Shown in pieces: positions 17,101-25,892 of a stretch of DNA of 64,000 nucleotides (its first letter is position 1; each line of letters opens with the position of its first letter). The stretch covers positions 4,091,882 through 4,155,881 of the forward strand of contig NZ_KI913949.1 of the NCBI RefSeq assembly GCF_000332095.2, in the 5' to 3' direction. The stretch comes from Leptolyngbya sp. PCC 6406. GTDB taxonomy: Bacteria > Cyanobacteriota > Cyanobacteriia > Phormidesmidales > Phormidesmidaceae. Under the pieces are notes generated by a model. The model was not told the DNA's origin. It did not search any database and saw only the letters and a list, made by a program, of their open reading frames with translations. Position numbers and translations under genes: made by a program.

Positions 17101-18067
17101 TGAGCAGTGCAATGCCATTGCTAACACCTCCGCTGACAATGGCATAAAAATGGAGGCTACTGGGGCTCTGGGCAATACTCTGTTCTGGCTGGGTCAGTTT
17201 CAGCAGGCCCGCACCCAGCAGGTCACCCTCGACGAGCTTTATCAGCAGGATGATGCTCGCAAGGAGCGAGTGCACCGCTTGGGAACAGATCCCTATGTTG
17301 CCTTCTCTACCTGGATTGCCTGGGGTGATTGGATTCTCGGTTACCCGGATACTGCCTTGGAGCGAGCTAAAAAAGCACTGGCGATCGCCCGCAGCCTCGA
17401 TCACCCTTTTTCCGTCGCACAGGCGCTACAAACCCTGTCTTGGGTTTACACATGCCGCCATGATTTTCCCCAGGCCCGCGAAACCGCTCGGGCCATGCTC
17501 ACCCTGGCGAAGGAAAAGGAGTTGGGCCTATGGATTGTGCTGGGAAATATCCTCTGGGGCCGTGCCCTAGCTGGCCTGGGGGACTTTGAGGCGGGTCTAC
17601 CGATGATGCAGGAAGGGATCGCCAGCCTACGGGCTAGCGGTAGCCGTCTGGGCATTGGCTTCTTCACCATGATCCTGACCAAGAGCCTGCTGGATGCGGG
17701 GCATCTGGAGGAGGCTTTTGAAACGGTGGATCAAGGGTTGGATGATATCCATGCCTACGGTGAAGGAGCCTATGTTACTGAACTGTACCGCCTTAAGGGG
17801 GCGGTACTGTTGGCCCAGGGAGGTAACCAAGCTGAAGAGCAGGCCCGGATGCTGTTCCACACTGCCGAGGAAATTGCCCAGGCTAAAGATGCGCGTTCCT
17901 TTCTATTGCGCATTGCCGTCAGCCTATATCAACTTGGCGATGACCCCGGTGGCACCCAATTGACCGCAGCACTGGCTCAAATGCCTGAGGGCAAGATGAC
18001 CGCAGATCAAATTGAGGCGAGAGGACTCATAGATATAGCAAGAGGCAATGTGAAGCGTGAAGCGTGA
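14189..18067 (+). CDS. Soluble-adenylyl-cyclase-like protein: two cyclase domains, AAA/NACHT-type ATPase, TPR
   Basis: This 1292-aa protein has the architecture of mammalian sAC (ADCY10) and cyanobacterial homologues. Domain C1 (about residues 35-200) carries LMADISGFTALSEGL and GGDVLHFAGDALYAFW, giving metal-binding Asp43 and Asp93. Domain C2 (about 250-420) has LRRVTTLFISLADF, LNKISVDDKGAYLI and CEYTVIGPSINLAARLM, the adenine- and transition-state-binding side. An ATPase module follows with Walker A GEAGVGKS (about 474-481) and Walker B VILLEDAHWLD (about 595). The last roughly 450 residues are helical TPR-like repeats. The predicted reaction is ATP to cAMP in the cytosol, and the sAC family is typically bicarbonate- and calcium-responsive. 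The start is weakly supported (GGTGA upstream). The second cyclase gene lies 330 bp downstream. Confidence 0.92.
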   Translation: MVHPVDDITRYIPKLIIDCFQDDPPPLEEAFSYTRMGAMLMADISGFTALSEGLTEQGPDGAEVLTHILNGVFERLERLIAKSGGDVLHFAGDALYAFWSISDGDNSATAVAIATQCALDAQQALGDFVAAEGRAISMRIGVGVGALSGLHVGGVYRKWHYMVRGDAVEQVCLAQTRAQRGEVILSPAAKTLAQELFLLEPKAGGYARVVKPTRESEAVSPSPQRSPVQNIEALRAYIPSVLLARAAAGQAAYMSELRRVTTLFISLADFHNDADLALVHAVVRDTQTALNRREGTLNKISVDDKGAYLIAALGLPPLAHKDDPVRGVQVALDIHAQLNQLGVRHAIGVTTGKAFCGVVGGDDQRCEYTVIGPSINLAARLMQAVLAVPSSQVPIFCCPDTHRATRDGFLYEEKQPIRVKGKDKSVAVYVPLREQIQRPQTVRIVGRIQEQVLLKTALQQLARGEGNQTIVLEGEAGVGKSCLSQELCRMAGQEGVITLRGAGDVIEKTVPYHGWRGILTHLFALEQGATPAVHREQVLNAVGSALASDVALLNDILPLGFPEVVTGLEGPARAAAIKSLVLSLLRASAERTPTVILLEDAHWLDSASWQLLAEGIETVSPLLVVIATRAVVGPQAITFRMLIDRPENSHIQLQGFDQSDTGALVAQRLGVTQVPTEVVSFIHTKSRGNPFFVEELTAAIREAGLLEIHNTTCRLQQDVTKLEDLGFPDTVQGVVLERIDGLAPEHQIALKVASVIGRVFAVAALRQIHPLLPTQMNLAEILDDLEKLDMTPLYGSDPEPEYIFKHLITQDVAYNLLLYKQRRDLHRATARWYEEHHAEELAPYYSVLAHHYQRAEESTKALQYAILAGDQAIRTAAYTEAEQRYVQAIEMLDIMEKGAERNRLELQLRMKQANVLVMTQGYQAEQVRVVYERARFLCQDVGNMPDMHTILWGLWSYYLFVGPLKTCLDIVEQCNAIANTSADNGIKMEATGALGNTLFWLGQFQQARTQQVTLDELYQQDDARKERVHRLGTDPYVAFSTWIAWGDWILGYPDTALERAKKALAIARSLDHPFSVAQALQTLSWVYTCRHDFPQARETARAMLTLAKEKELGLWIVLGNILWGRALAGLGDFEAGLPMMQEGIASLRASGSRLGIGFFTMILTKSLLDAGHLEEAFETVDQGLDDIHAYGEGAYVTELYRLKGAVLLAQGGNQAEEQARMLFHTAEEIAQAKDARSFLLRIAVSLYQLGDDPGGTQLTAALAQMPEGKMTADQIEARGLIDIARGNVKREA

Positions 18068-18397
18068 AGCCGTTAGCTGTAGGGGCGGGTTTGGCTTGTA
18101 TTGACTGGGCAATTTGGCGTGGTGGGCTCAAAGCCCGATCTCCCTGGGACCGCTTACTCCCGCATTGGGCGGATGACGTCAGGATAATTGCTCAAAACCT
18201 ACCATACCCGGTGCTGGGTACACCCTCGATCGATTGGTCTCCACTCCATCGTTTACTCTCCGGATATTGGGGGTAACCTGATGGGGATGATAATGACCTG
18301 TATGGGGGAATGGGTCTGGGCCTGATATCCAAGCATCACTCCTACCCCGCTGAATACCTCATCTTTATCTCAATCCTATTTGCTCAGGCCCTGTCCC
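18068..18397. other. Gene-free spacer between the two cyclase genes
   Basis: No gene is supported. It opens with a GTGAAGC triplication straddling the preceding stop (18051-18070). It also contains a GGGGCGGGTTTGGCTTGTATT segment that is a variant of the dispersed element at 5930-5990. A 70-codon open frame here has no family resemblance. Confidence 0.5.
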
Positions 18398-21300
18398 ATG
18401 GCCTCCTCGCCCCCGAGATCGCTAACTACCCTATTCGATAAACTGCCCCTGCGTATTGTGCTGGTGGTGTCCTTTGTGGTGCAGGTGGCGGCGGCAGTGG
18501 GATTGACAGCAGTACTATCCCTGCGTAATGGGCAGAAGGCGGTGAACGATCTTGCTGAACAGCTCAGCAATAATTCCACTGCCCGCATTCAAGAACATCT
18601 CAACAGCTATCTAATTCAACCCAACTTGCTCCAGCGCAACAGCCGCAGCATTCTGTTCAATGGCGATTTAACCGTCAGCGACTTTGAGGCGCTACACCGT
18701 CATTTTTGGCATCAGCTTCGCGCCTCCGATGGCATTACCAGCATTTATCTGGGGCGTGAAACGGGGGAATTTATCGGTGTACAGGAACGGGTCGATGGCC
18801 GCACAGTGTTGTGGGAAGTGACCCTTGACTCCCTGCCAGAGAGAATCACCTATCAACTCAATGATCAGGGGTTACGGGGAGCAACCATTGCCACCCAGCC
18901 CTACGATCCCCGCACCCGCCCTTGGTATCAGGCCGTTGTCCGCAATGGCCATGCCAGTTGGAGTCCGATCTACGAATTTGCCTCCCAGGATTATTCGGTC
19001 TTGGGCATTACCCTCGCCTCCCCCATCACCGGCGATGGTGGGGAGTTGGCCGGGGTGATTGCCCTAGACTTGACTCTAGAGCAGATCAGCAGCTACTTGA
19101 GGCTGCTGAACATCAGCGCCCATGGGGAAGCCTTCATTCTGGAACGCAGCGGAGAGATTGTGGCCACATCGGTCCAAGAGGCCCCTTTTGTGACTCTACC
19201 TAGTGGAAAACTGGGTCGCCTCCAGGCCACCGCCAGTGAAAATCCCAGCATTCGGGCTACCGCCCAACACCTATTGGGGCAGTTTGGCACGCTGGAGCAA
19301 ATCCAATCTGTCCAGCAGATCGCCTTCCGCCGTGACGGGGAGCGCCAATTGGTGCACATTGTTCCTTTTCGCGACGGGCGTGGCCTCGATTGGCTGATCA
19401 TCACCATCATTCCCGAAGCAGACTTCATGGGCCAGATTACGGCTTATACCCGCACCACCCTGATCCTTTGTGGCATTTCTCTCATCGTTGCCAGTCTGAT
19501 TGCCGCCCTCACTGCCCGCTGGGTAGTGCAGCCGATCCTACGGCTCAATTCTGCGGCTAAGGAGCTGGCCTTAGGACATTGGGATCAGCCCATTCCGTCG
19601 GGACGCTTTGAGGAATTGTCGGAACTTGCGATCGCGTTCCAGACGATGGCCCAACAGCTCAAAAAGTCCTTCTATGACCTCCAGGCCAGTAACCAAGAAT
19701 TGCAGCGCCTCGACAAACTCAAGGATGAATTCCTAGCCAACACCTCCCATGAGCTAAAAACGCCCCTCAACGGCATCATTGGTCTGGCCGAATCCCTCAT
19801 TGACGGAGCCAGCGGCCCCCTGCCCCGCCGCACCAAGGGCAACCTCGCTATGATTGTCGCCAGCGGTCGCCGCCTGTCAAATCTGGTCAATGACATCCTC
19901 GACTTTTCTCAACTGCGGCATAACCGCATCCAGCTCAAGGTTCAGACCGTGGGGGTGCGGGAGGCGACAGAACTGGTGCTGGGTTTGACCCAATCCCTTG
20001 CCCACCAAAAAAACCTGCAACTCATTAACGCCGTCTCTCCCCAGTTACCCCCGGTGCTGGCGGATGAAAACCGCCTTCAGCAGATCCTCTACAATCTCCT
20101 AGGCAATGCCCTCAAGTTCACCGACTACGGCATGATTGGGGTATCGGCCCAGATCATGCGGTCCCAACACGGCACGGTGCAGCCCCTATCCCCCGCTATG
20201 GCCCAGACCCGAGAGCGGGATGCTGAAGCGCCACCAGCAGCCATGGAGCCCGGAAAGACGGAAACCACAGTGGTTAAGGATCGCTTAGAGCGGGCGATCG
20301 CCCGGAAACCGCGCATCTCCTTTGTCCCCCAAGCCGGAGACCAACTGGCTATTACCGTTTCCGATACGGGTATTGGGATTCCTGCTGATCAACTAGAGCG
20401 TATCTTTGAGCCCTTTGAGCAGGCAGACGGGTCCACTAGTCGCATCTATGGCGGCTTGGGCATTGGCCTCGCCGTCACTAAGCAACTGGTGGAACTCCAT
20501 GGCGGCACCATCCAGGTGATCTCTGCTATCGGGGCGGGTTCCCAGTTCACCTTTACTCTGCCCCTAGCTCACCTGGAGAGCGCCCCCGCTCTTCAGGATG
20601 ACCTCCCCTCCACCGCCACCCTGCCCACTGTCAAGATGGCGGAGCAGGTTGCCGCCCTGAATCGAGAAGCGCTGACTCTGGTGGAACCCTTCGGTAGTGA
20701 TGACGGTGATAGTAATAACGGCGATAGTGACGCTATTGATGCCCGTCAGTTTTTAATCCTGGTGGTTGATGATGAACCCGTTAATCGCCAGGTCATTGTT
20801 AATCATCTCTCGGTACACAGCTATCGAGTCACCCAGGCCAGCAATGGTCCTGAGGCTCTAGCGATGCTATCGAATGGATTGCTGCCAGACCTGATCTTGC
20901 TGGATGTGATGATGCCCCGGATGACGGGTTATGAGGTCTGTCGCCAGGTGCGGGAACAGCACCCCGCCTATGCCCTCCCCATCGTTATGCTCACCGCCAA
21001 AAATCAAGTGGCGGATCTGGTAGAGGGGCTCTCTGCCGGAGCCAATGACTATCTGACCAAACCCGTTTCTAAGGGGGAACTCCTAGCCCGTCTGAACACC
21101 CACCTGCGGCTTTCGAAGATCAACCTGGCCTATAGCCGTTTTGTGCCTCGGGAGTTTTTGCAGTTCCTCAACAAAGAAAGCATTGTGGATGTGGAGTTGG
21201 GGGACCAAGTGGAACAGCATATGTCGGTGCTATTTGCCGACATTCGCGACTTCACCAGCCTCTCGGAACAAATGAGTCCTGAGGAAAACTTCCGCTTTAT

Positions 21301-21946
21301 CAATGCCTTTCTCTCTCGGATGGAGCCTACCATTGCAGAGCACTATGGCTTTATCGATAAGTACATTGGCGATGCCATTATGGCCCTCTTTAGTCGGGGG
21401 GCGGACGATGCTCTGCGGGCTAGTATTGCCATGCTCCAGCGTCTCCACGACTACAATATGGAACGCGCCACACGGCAACGGGCTCCCATTGCCATTGGTG
21501 TGGGCATTAATACCGGGCATCTCATGCTGGGCACCGTCGGCGGACGCAACCGTATGGATGGCACCGTCATTAGTGACACGGTGAATGTTGCTGCCCGCAT
21601 TGAGCGGATGACGCGGGCCTACAGTGTCAATCTCCTCATTTCTCACCACACCTTTATGGAGCTGGAAAACCCTAATGGCTATGCCCTACGGGTGATTGAC
21701 CGGGTCCAAATGAAGGGCAAAACCCTCTTTGTTAGTGTTTACGAGGTGTATGAGGCCGATCCTCCCACTCTCCGAGTCCTTAAGTCCGCCACGAAAACCC
21801 TTTTTGAATCCGCCCTGCTGCTCTATTTCCAAGGAGCCTATAGTAACGCCGCTGAACGGTTCCAGCGTTGTTTAGACCAATGCCCCGAAGACAAGGTTGC
21901 CGCAATTTACCACCAGCGCTGCCAAAACCATTTGCTTCGCGGTTAA
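18398..21946 (+). CDS. Hybrid sensor: dCache, HAMP, histidine kinase, receiver and adenylate cyclase
   Basis: The 1182-aa protein joins two signalling outputs. N-terminal helix (about residues 12-35); periplasmic dCache sensor (about 40-340) with a PYDPRTRPWYQAV motif; second helix and HAMP (about 355-425). The HisKA segment DEFLANTSHELKTPLNGIIG has phospho-acceptor His451, and the HATPase domain shows ISDTGIGIP-like and GGLGIGLAVTKQLVE boxes. The receiver has Asp791/792 and phospho-acceptor Asp836 (LLDVMMPRMTGYE). A class III cyclase follows with VLFADIRDFTSLSEQ (Asp948) and ISDTVNVAARIE, then a short TPR-like tail. It should sense a periplasmic small molecule and set cAMP level through an internal phosphorelay. 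A TTG six codons upstream also opens the frame; ATG 18398 is preferred. It resembles cyanobacterial CyaC-type cyclases, which however lack the Cache part. Confidence 0.93.
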   Translation: MASSPPRSLTTLFDKLPLRIVLVVSFVVQVAAAVGLTAVLSLRNGQKAVNDLAEQLSNNSTARIQEHLNSYLIQPNLLQRNSRSILFNGDLTVSDFEALHRHFWHQLRASDGITSIYLGRETGEFIGVQERVDGRTVLWEVTLDSLPERITYQLNDQGLRGATIATQPYDPRTRPWYQAVVRNGHASWSPIYEFASQDYSVLGITLASPITGDGGELAGVIALDLTLEQISSYLRLLNISAHGEAFILERSGEIVATSVQEAPFVTLPSGKLGRLQATASENPSIRATAQHLLGQFGTLEQIQSVQQIAFRRDGERQLVHIVPFRDGRGLDWLIITIIPEADFMGQITAYTRTTLILCGISLIVASLIAALTARWVVQPILRLNSAAKELALGHWDQPIPSGRFEELSELAIAFQTMAQQLKKSFYDLQASNQELQRLDKLKDEFLANTSHELKTPLNGIIGLAESLIDGASGPLPRRTKGNLAMIVASGRRLSNLVNDILDFSQLRHNRIQLKVQTVGVREATELVLGLTQSLAHQKNLQLINAVSPQLPPVLADENRLQQILYNLLGNALKFTDYGMIGVSAQIMRSQHGTVQPLSPAMAQTRERDAEAPPAAMEPGKTETTVVKDRLERAIARKPRISFVPQAGDQLAITVSDTGIGIPADQLERIFEPFEQADGSTSRIYGGLGIGLAVTKQLVELHGGTIQVISAIGAGSQFTFTLPLAHLESAPALQDDLPSTATLPTVKMAEQVAALNREALTLVEPFGSDDGDSNNGDSDAIDARQFLILVVDDEPVNRQVIVNHLSVHSYRVTQASNGPEALAMLSNGLLPDLILLDVMMPRMTGYEVCRQVREQHPAYALPIVMLTAKNQVADLVEGLSAGANDYLTKPVSKGELLARLNTHLRLSKINLAYSRFVPREFLQFLNKESIVDVELGDQVEQHMSVLFADIRDFTSLSEQMSPEENFRFINAFLSRMEPTIAEHYGFIDKYIGDAIMALFSRGADDALRASIAMLQRLHDYNMERATRQRAPIAIGVGINTGHLMLGTVGGRNRMDGTVISDTVNVAARIERMTRAYSVNLLISHHTFMELENPNGYALRVIDRVQMKGKTLFVSVYEVYEADPPTLRVLKSATKTLFESALLLYFQGAYSNAAERFQRCLDQCPEDKVAAIYHQRCQNHLLRG

Positions 21947-22002
21947 GTCCATCTCATATCAAGTCCGCTTAAATAACCACACACTATATTCATGACGAGT
22001 AG

Positions 22003-22022
22003 GGGCGAAAGGCTTTTCGCCC
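22003..22022. terminator. Hairpin in convergent gap after hybrid cyclase gene
   Basis: GGGCGAAA (22003-22010) and TTTCGCCC (22015-22022) form an 8-bp stem with a 4-nt loop, followed by another TTTTCGCCC copy. It lies between two convergent genes and could serve both as a terminator, or be one of the common GGGCGAAAGGC cyanobacterial repeats. Confidence 0.45.
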
Positions 22023-22070
22023 TTGCTTTTCGCCCTTGCCAGAATTGCGCGCAATTAGCCAGACACCATC

Positions 22071-22871
22071 TCACCAGATCCGGGGCAGTCTGGCGGGGGA
22101 GAGGACATCCAGGAGCCAACTGAGGATGGGGAGGGCCACGTGGTCGGGTAGGACTTCGATGCGGAAGGTGAAGGGCAGCAGTAACCGCACCGCTTGGGAA
22201 TCGGGAGCATTCGCGGTCATGGGCTTGATCCAGAGCAACATCCGGAGGGAATAGGTGCGTAGGGGCTCTTTCATCTCGGGAATTTTCTCTAGGTTCACCA
22301 GCATGGGCAGCGGCTCTAGGGCCGTACTATTGTCGGGGCGACGGAAAAGGACTTCGCTGGTAACCCGAGCGTTCACGCCTTGGCTGGGGTTGGCCACGGT
22401 ATAGACCTGGGGCTGGAGCAGGTCTAGGTGCATTCCCGGCACATTGCGAATGACTCGATAGGCCAGTCCGCCGTGGACTGATAGGGAACTGCTGTCCCAG
22501 TCTAGAAAAACTTGCTGGTCTGGCAACCCATTGATGACGGTAATGCCCAGATTCTGCACAGGAGGGCGCAGGGGTTGTTTGCCTTGGGGGGAAACCTGAA
22601 TCTGGACTGCGCCGATAGCTTCTTTTTTATCTGTGTTCTTAAAGAGGATCAGCTCTAGGTAGGGTGGGGCTTTGCCGGAGATAATTTGGGCCTGGATGTC
22701 GGGACGTCCTGATTGCTCTAGTTGGGAGGTGACTGCCTGTTGGAGGATATCCCCTTCTAGGATGATCTGGACCTGATCTTCCAGTTTGGCCTCGACGGAA
22801 AGGGCCATCTGATAGAGAACGTAGACGACGCAAATGAAGTAAATGGTGAGAATGAGAATGTCAGCGCCCAT
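22071..22871 (-). CDS. Conserved-looking membrane-anchored hypothetical protein
   Basis: No family is recognised. The 266-aa protein has one N-terminal membrane helix (ILILTIYFICVVYVLYQMAL) and then a mostly beta-rich soluble region without cysteine motifs. A proline-rich C-terminal end follows (LPILSWLLDVLSPARLPRIW), which could re-enter the membrane. The frame is intact, with codon use like its neighbours, and lies 60 bp downstream of the AGCS symporter on the same strand, so it may be the last gene of that transcription unit. Topology suggests an inner- or thylakoid-membrane-anchored protein; the function is unknown. Confidence 0.6.
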   Translation of the reverse strand: MGADILILTIYFICVVYVLYQMALSVEAKLEDQVQIILEGDILQQAVTSQLEQSGRPDIQAQIISGKAPPYLELILFKNTDKKEAIGAVQIQVSPQGKQPLRPPVQNLGITVINGLPDQQVFLDWDSSSLSVHGGLAYRVIRNVPGMHLDLLQPQVYTVANPSQGVNARVTSEVLFRRPDNSTALEPLPMLVNLEKIPEMKEPLRTYSLRMLLWIKPMTANAPDSQAVRLLLPFTFRIEVLPDHVALPILSWLLDVLSPARLPRIW

Positions 22872-22931
22872 GGCAATTCAAAATCCAGGCGGGATCTCTG
22901 CAAGGATAGCGGTACAGGGGGAGGATGGAGG

Positions 22932-24413
22932 CTATTTGGGGTGAAATTGGATGCCGTGGACGGGCATTTTGCCGCTCTGGAGTCGTTGCCAGTAGTCTTT
23001 CAAATCGCGGCCTACTTGGTTGGACAGTAGCAGGCAACCGAACAGGTTCGGTAGCGCGATCGCAAATAGCATCATGTCGCTAAAGGCTAGGACGGCACTG
23101 GGCTGGGTGATAGAACCGACAAAGGTGGCCCCGATGTAGAGCAGCCGATAGGGTAGGGGTGAGCGGTCCCCCGTCAGATAGCGCCAGCACTGCTCGCCAT
23201 AGTAGGCCCAGGAAACAATGGTGGAAAAGGCAAATAGACAGACCGCTGCGGTCAGCACTAGGGCAAACCCCGGCAGGGCACTGCCAAAGGCTAGGGCTAC
23301 GATCTCAAAGCCCAGAGCGGTGTCTGGGGCGACTTGATAGGCTCCGGTGACAATGCAAACGAGGGCGGTGAGATTGCAGAGAATCACCGTATCGATGAAG
23401 GGTTCTAGGGCGGCCACCAACCCCTCCCGCACGGGTTCCTGGGTGCGGGTGGCGGCATGGGCAATCGCTGCTGTACCCACTCCGGCCCCATTGGAAAATA
23501 AACCGCGCCGAATGCCCTGCACCATGACTCCCAGAACGCCGCCCCCCACTGCTTGGGGATGCCATGCGGTGGTCCAAATAGTGTGCAGAGCATTGGGGAC
23601 TTCGGTACTGTGGACGAGGATGACCCACAGTGCCGCTGCTGTGTAGAGCCCCGCCATACTGGGGACAATCGCCCCTGCTACGCTGCCAATGCGCTGAATG
23701 CCACCCAGGGTGACCAGTCCCACCAATGTCGCCAAGCCCAGGCCGTAGAGCCAACGGTAGTCTGCCAAACCAGGGAGAAGGTGTGCGATCGCAATATAGG
23801 CTTGGCTGGCTTGGAACATGTTGCCCCCGCCGATGCCCCCCAGGGCACAGAGTCCGGCGAAGGTCACCGCCAAGCCCTGACCAAGGGGCTTTAGCCCCAG
23901 GGTTTCCAGGCCATGGGACAGGTAGTACATCGGCCCACCCGCAACGGTACCATCGGCCCGTAGGATGCGGTATTTCTGAGCCAGGGTGCATTCCACAAAT
24001 TTGCTGGACATGCCCAGCAGCCCCACCAGGGTCATCCACACTATCGCTCCAGGACCGCCCAGTTGCAATGCGATCGCAACCCCAGCAATATTCCCCAGAC
24101 CCACGGTGGCAGAGAGGGCGGTGGCCACCGCCTGAAAATGGGTTACCTCCCCCGGTTCATCAGGGGTATCGTAGCGACCCAGAGCAACGTCAATCCCATG
24201 GCGAAATCCTCGCAGATTGATAAACCCCATCCGCAGCGTGAAGAAGGTCGCCCCCACCAACAGCCAAACCACAATCAGCGGCAAGCCACCAATAGTAAAG
24301 AACAGGGTCCGCTCCAGCACTATCACCGCCCCATTCAGAACCCCATCCATGGCCGCGATAGTTGCCGACCAGCCTTGGGCTATTGCGCTATCCCCACCAC
24401 TCCAATCCTGCAA
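22932..24413 (-). CDS. Sodium:alanine symporter family (AGCS) protein
   Basis: AGCS proteins import alanine or glycine with sodium across the cytoplasmic membrane. The 493-aa protein has about ten to eleven helices and the family hallmarks: FTLRMGFINLRGF near residue 60, TALSATVGLGNIAGVAIAL near residue 100, GGPGAIVWMTLVGLLGMSSK, and GIRRGLFSNGAGVGTAAIAHA near residue 310. Length fits the family. ATG at 24350 (MDGVLNG) may be the true start, since the preceding 21 residues are not typical. It begins only 22 bp after the D-ribulose kinase stop on the same strand, so cotranscription is likely. Confidence 0.9.
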   Translation of the reverse strand: MQDWSGGDSAIAQGWSATIAAMDGVLNGAVIVLERTLFFTIGGLPLIVVWLLVGATFFTLRMGFINLRGFRHGIDVALGRYDTPDEPGEVTHFQAVATALSATVGLGNIAGVAIALQLGGPGAIVWMTLVGLLGMSSKFVECTLAQKYRILRADGTVAGGPMYYLSHGLETLGLKPLGQGLAVTFAGLCALGGIGGGNMFQASQAYIAIAHLLPGLADYRWLYGLGLATLVGLVTLGGIQRIGSVAGAIVPSMAGLYTAAALWVILVHSTEVPNALHTIWTTAWHPQAVGGGVLGVMVQGIRRGLFSNGAGVGTAAIAHAATRTQEPVREGLVAALEPFIDTVILCNLTALVCIVTGAYQVAPDTALGFEIVALAFGSALPGFALVLTAAVCLFAFSTIVSWAYYGEQCWRYLTGDRSPLPYRLLYIGATFVGSITQPSAVLAFSDMMLFAIALPNLFGCLLLSNQVGRDLKDYWQRLQSGKMPVHGIQFHPK

Positions 24414-24435
24414 CCGCCGCCCTCAATGTGCACTG

Positions 24436-25764
24436 CTAACCACTATAGGCAGATTGCAGCGGTCCTCCCGCCAGTCGAGCGGTGCCCACCGCCGCTTCCG
24501 TTTCCGGGGCACAGGCTACAGGCACCCCCAGATAATCCTGACGAATCTTCGCCCAAATCGCATTTTGTGCTCCGCCCCCCGCTGTCCAGACCCGTGTTAA
24601 GGGCGTCGCCCCGAGTTCCTGCAATTGGCGGTAACCCTGGGCTTCAATCCGGGCAATACCCTCCAACATTCCCTGAAGAAATAAGGCCGGGTCCGTCGGT
24701 CTAGGCTCCAGCCGGGGAGGATAGGACGGGTCGTTAATGGGAAAGCGTTCCCCCGGTTGTAGCAGGGGATAGTAGTCCAAGTTCAAAGCGCTTTGGCGAG
24801 GCAGAGTGCGACTCAACCGCTCAATCTCGTCCGAGGTAAAGAAGTGCTGCAACACTGCGCCCCCGGTATTTGAGGCTCCCCCCACCAGCCACAGATTCCC
24901 CAAGCGATGGCTGTAGATACCCCGGCGACGATCTGTCACCGGCGTCCGGCTCAGGAGCTTGAGCACCAGGGTAGAGCCCAAAGAGGTAACCGCCTCCCCC
25001 GGTTGCTGGGCTCCACTGGCCAGAAAGGCGGCAATGCTGTCCGTTGTCCCCGCCCGTACCCGACAGTGGGTAGGCAATCCATACTGAGCTGCTGCGATGG
25101 TCAGAGACCGGCCCAAAGGGGCCATCGCACTGATCGGACCCCAGTCCGTTCCCGGCGCGACCACCTGGGGAAACAGCCGCGCCTCGGGTAAGCGCTGCAT
25201 CCAATCGGGATAGGCCAAGGCCACCACGTCATAGCCCAGCTTCAAGGCATTGTGGTAGTCACTCAGCCCCAGCCGTCCATGAAACTGGTAGGCCAGCCAG
25301 TCCGCCTGATGCAACAGATACCGCCCCCGCTGCCAGTCCTGCGCCGGAAGATACTCTCGCCACCACATCAACTTGGCCAGACTAGAGGTAGCACTGAGTA
25401 CCAGACTCTCCGGGGGGGCAATGGTAGCCAGGATCGCCCCAACGCTCTGACCACGATCGTCGTTGTAGAGCAGGGGATCGGCGATGACCTCACCCGTGGC
25501 ATCACACAGCAGTACTGTCCCTGAGGTGCCATTACAGGCGATTGCCACTGTCCCTTGGCGAATGGTCTCTGGAATTTCCGCTAAAAGCTGGTTCAGAGCC
25601 TGTCGCCACTGACCAACCCAGTCTGGTGCCTGAGTTCGGTCAGAAGTCCGGGCTGAATTCTGGCCAAAGGGCACCCGCACTTGGGCCGCGATCTGGCCCT
25701 GGGCATCCAGTGCGATCGCCCTCGCCCCCGAGGTACCAAAATCCAACCCCAGTGTGTAGATCAT
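24436..25764 (-). CDS. FGGY-family kinase, D-ribulose kinase of the cyanobacterial/plant type
   Basis: The protein begins MIYTLGLDFGTSGARAIALD, the phosphate-1 motif of the FGGY/actin-fold kinases. It follows the pattern of the characterised Synechococcus elongatus enzyme (SePSK) and plant XK-1: ACNGTSGTVLLCDATGE, SSTSSLAKLMWWREY, SDYHNALKLGYD, RAGTTDSIAAFLASGA, GEAVTSLGSTLVLKLLS and RVWTAGGGAQNAIW. These enzymes phosphorylate D-ribulose with ATP in the cytosol, possibly as salvage into the Calvin cycle. The frame extends 15 codons upstream, but ATG 25764 directly precedes the conserved domain. The family is somewhat shorter than classical xylulokinase (about 440 aa), as here (442 aa). The AGCS gene follows closely. 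Confidence 0.88.
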   Translation of the reverse strand: MIYTLGLDFGTSGARAIALDAQGQIAAQVRVPFGQNSARTSDRTQAPDWVGQWRQALNQLLAEIPETIRQGTVAIACNGTSGTVLLCDATGEVIADPLLYNDDRGQSVGAILATIAPPESLVLSATSSLAKLMWWREYLPAQDWQRGRYLLHQADWLAYQFHGRLGLSDYHNALKLGYDVVALAYPDWMQRLPEARLFPQVVAPGTDWGPISAMAPLGRSLTIAAAQYGLPTHCRVRAGTTDSIAAFLASGAQQPGEAVTSLGSTLVLKLLSRTPVTDRRRGIYSHRLGNLWLVGGASNTGGAVLQHFFTSDEIERLSRTLPRQSALNLDYYPLLQPGERFPINDPSYPPRLEPRPTDPALFLQGMLEGIARIEAQGYRQLQELGATPLTRVWTAGGGAQNAIWAKIRQDYLGVPVACAPETEAAVGTARLAGGPLQSAYSG

Positions 25765-25892
25765 GCCCAAGACCCTAGCCACAAAAAATCGGGGTACTGA
25801 ATTCAGCACCCCGATAACATCTACACCAATGATGACCAGTAAAGCGATCTCCGGGATTGGCTTTACATCAGCTCTAACAACTAGAACTACCC

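Noticed and set aside
18064-18276. 70-codon frame after the sAC-like gene
   Set aside because: It overlaps a variant of a dispersed intergenic repeat and has no recognisable domain.
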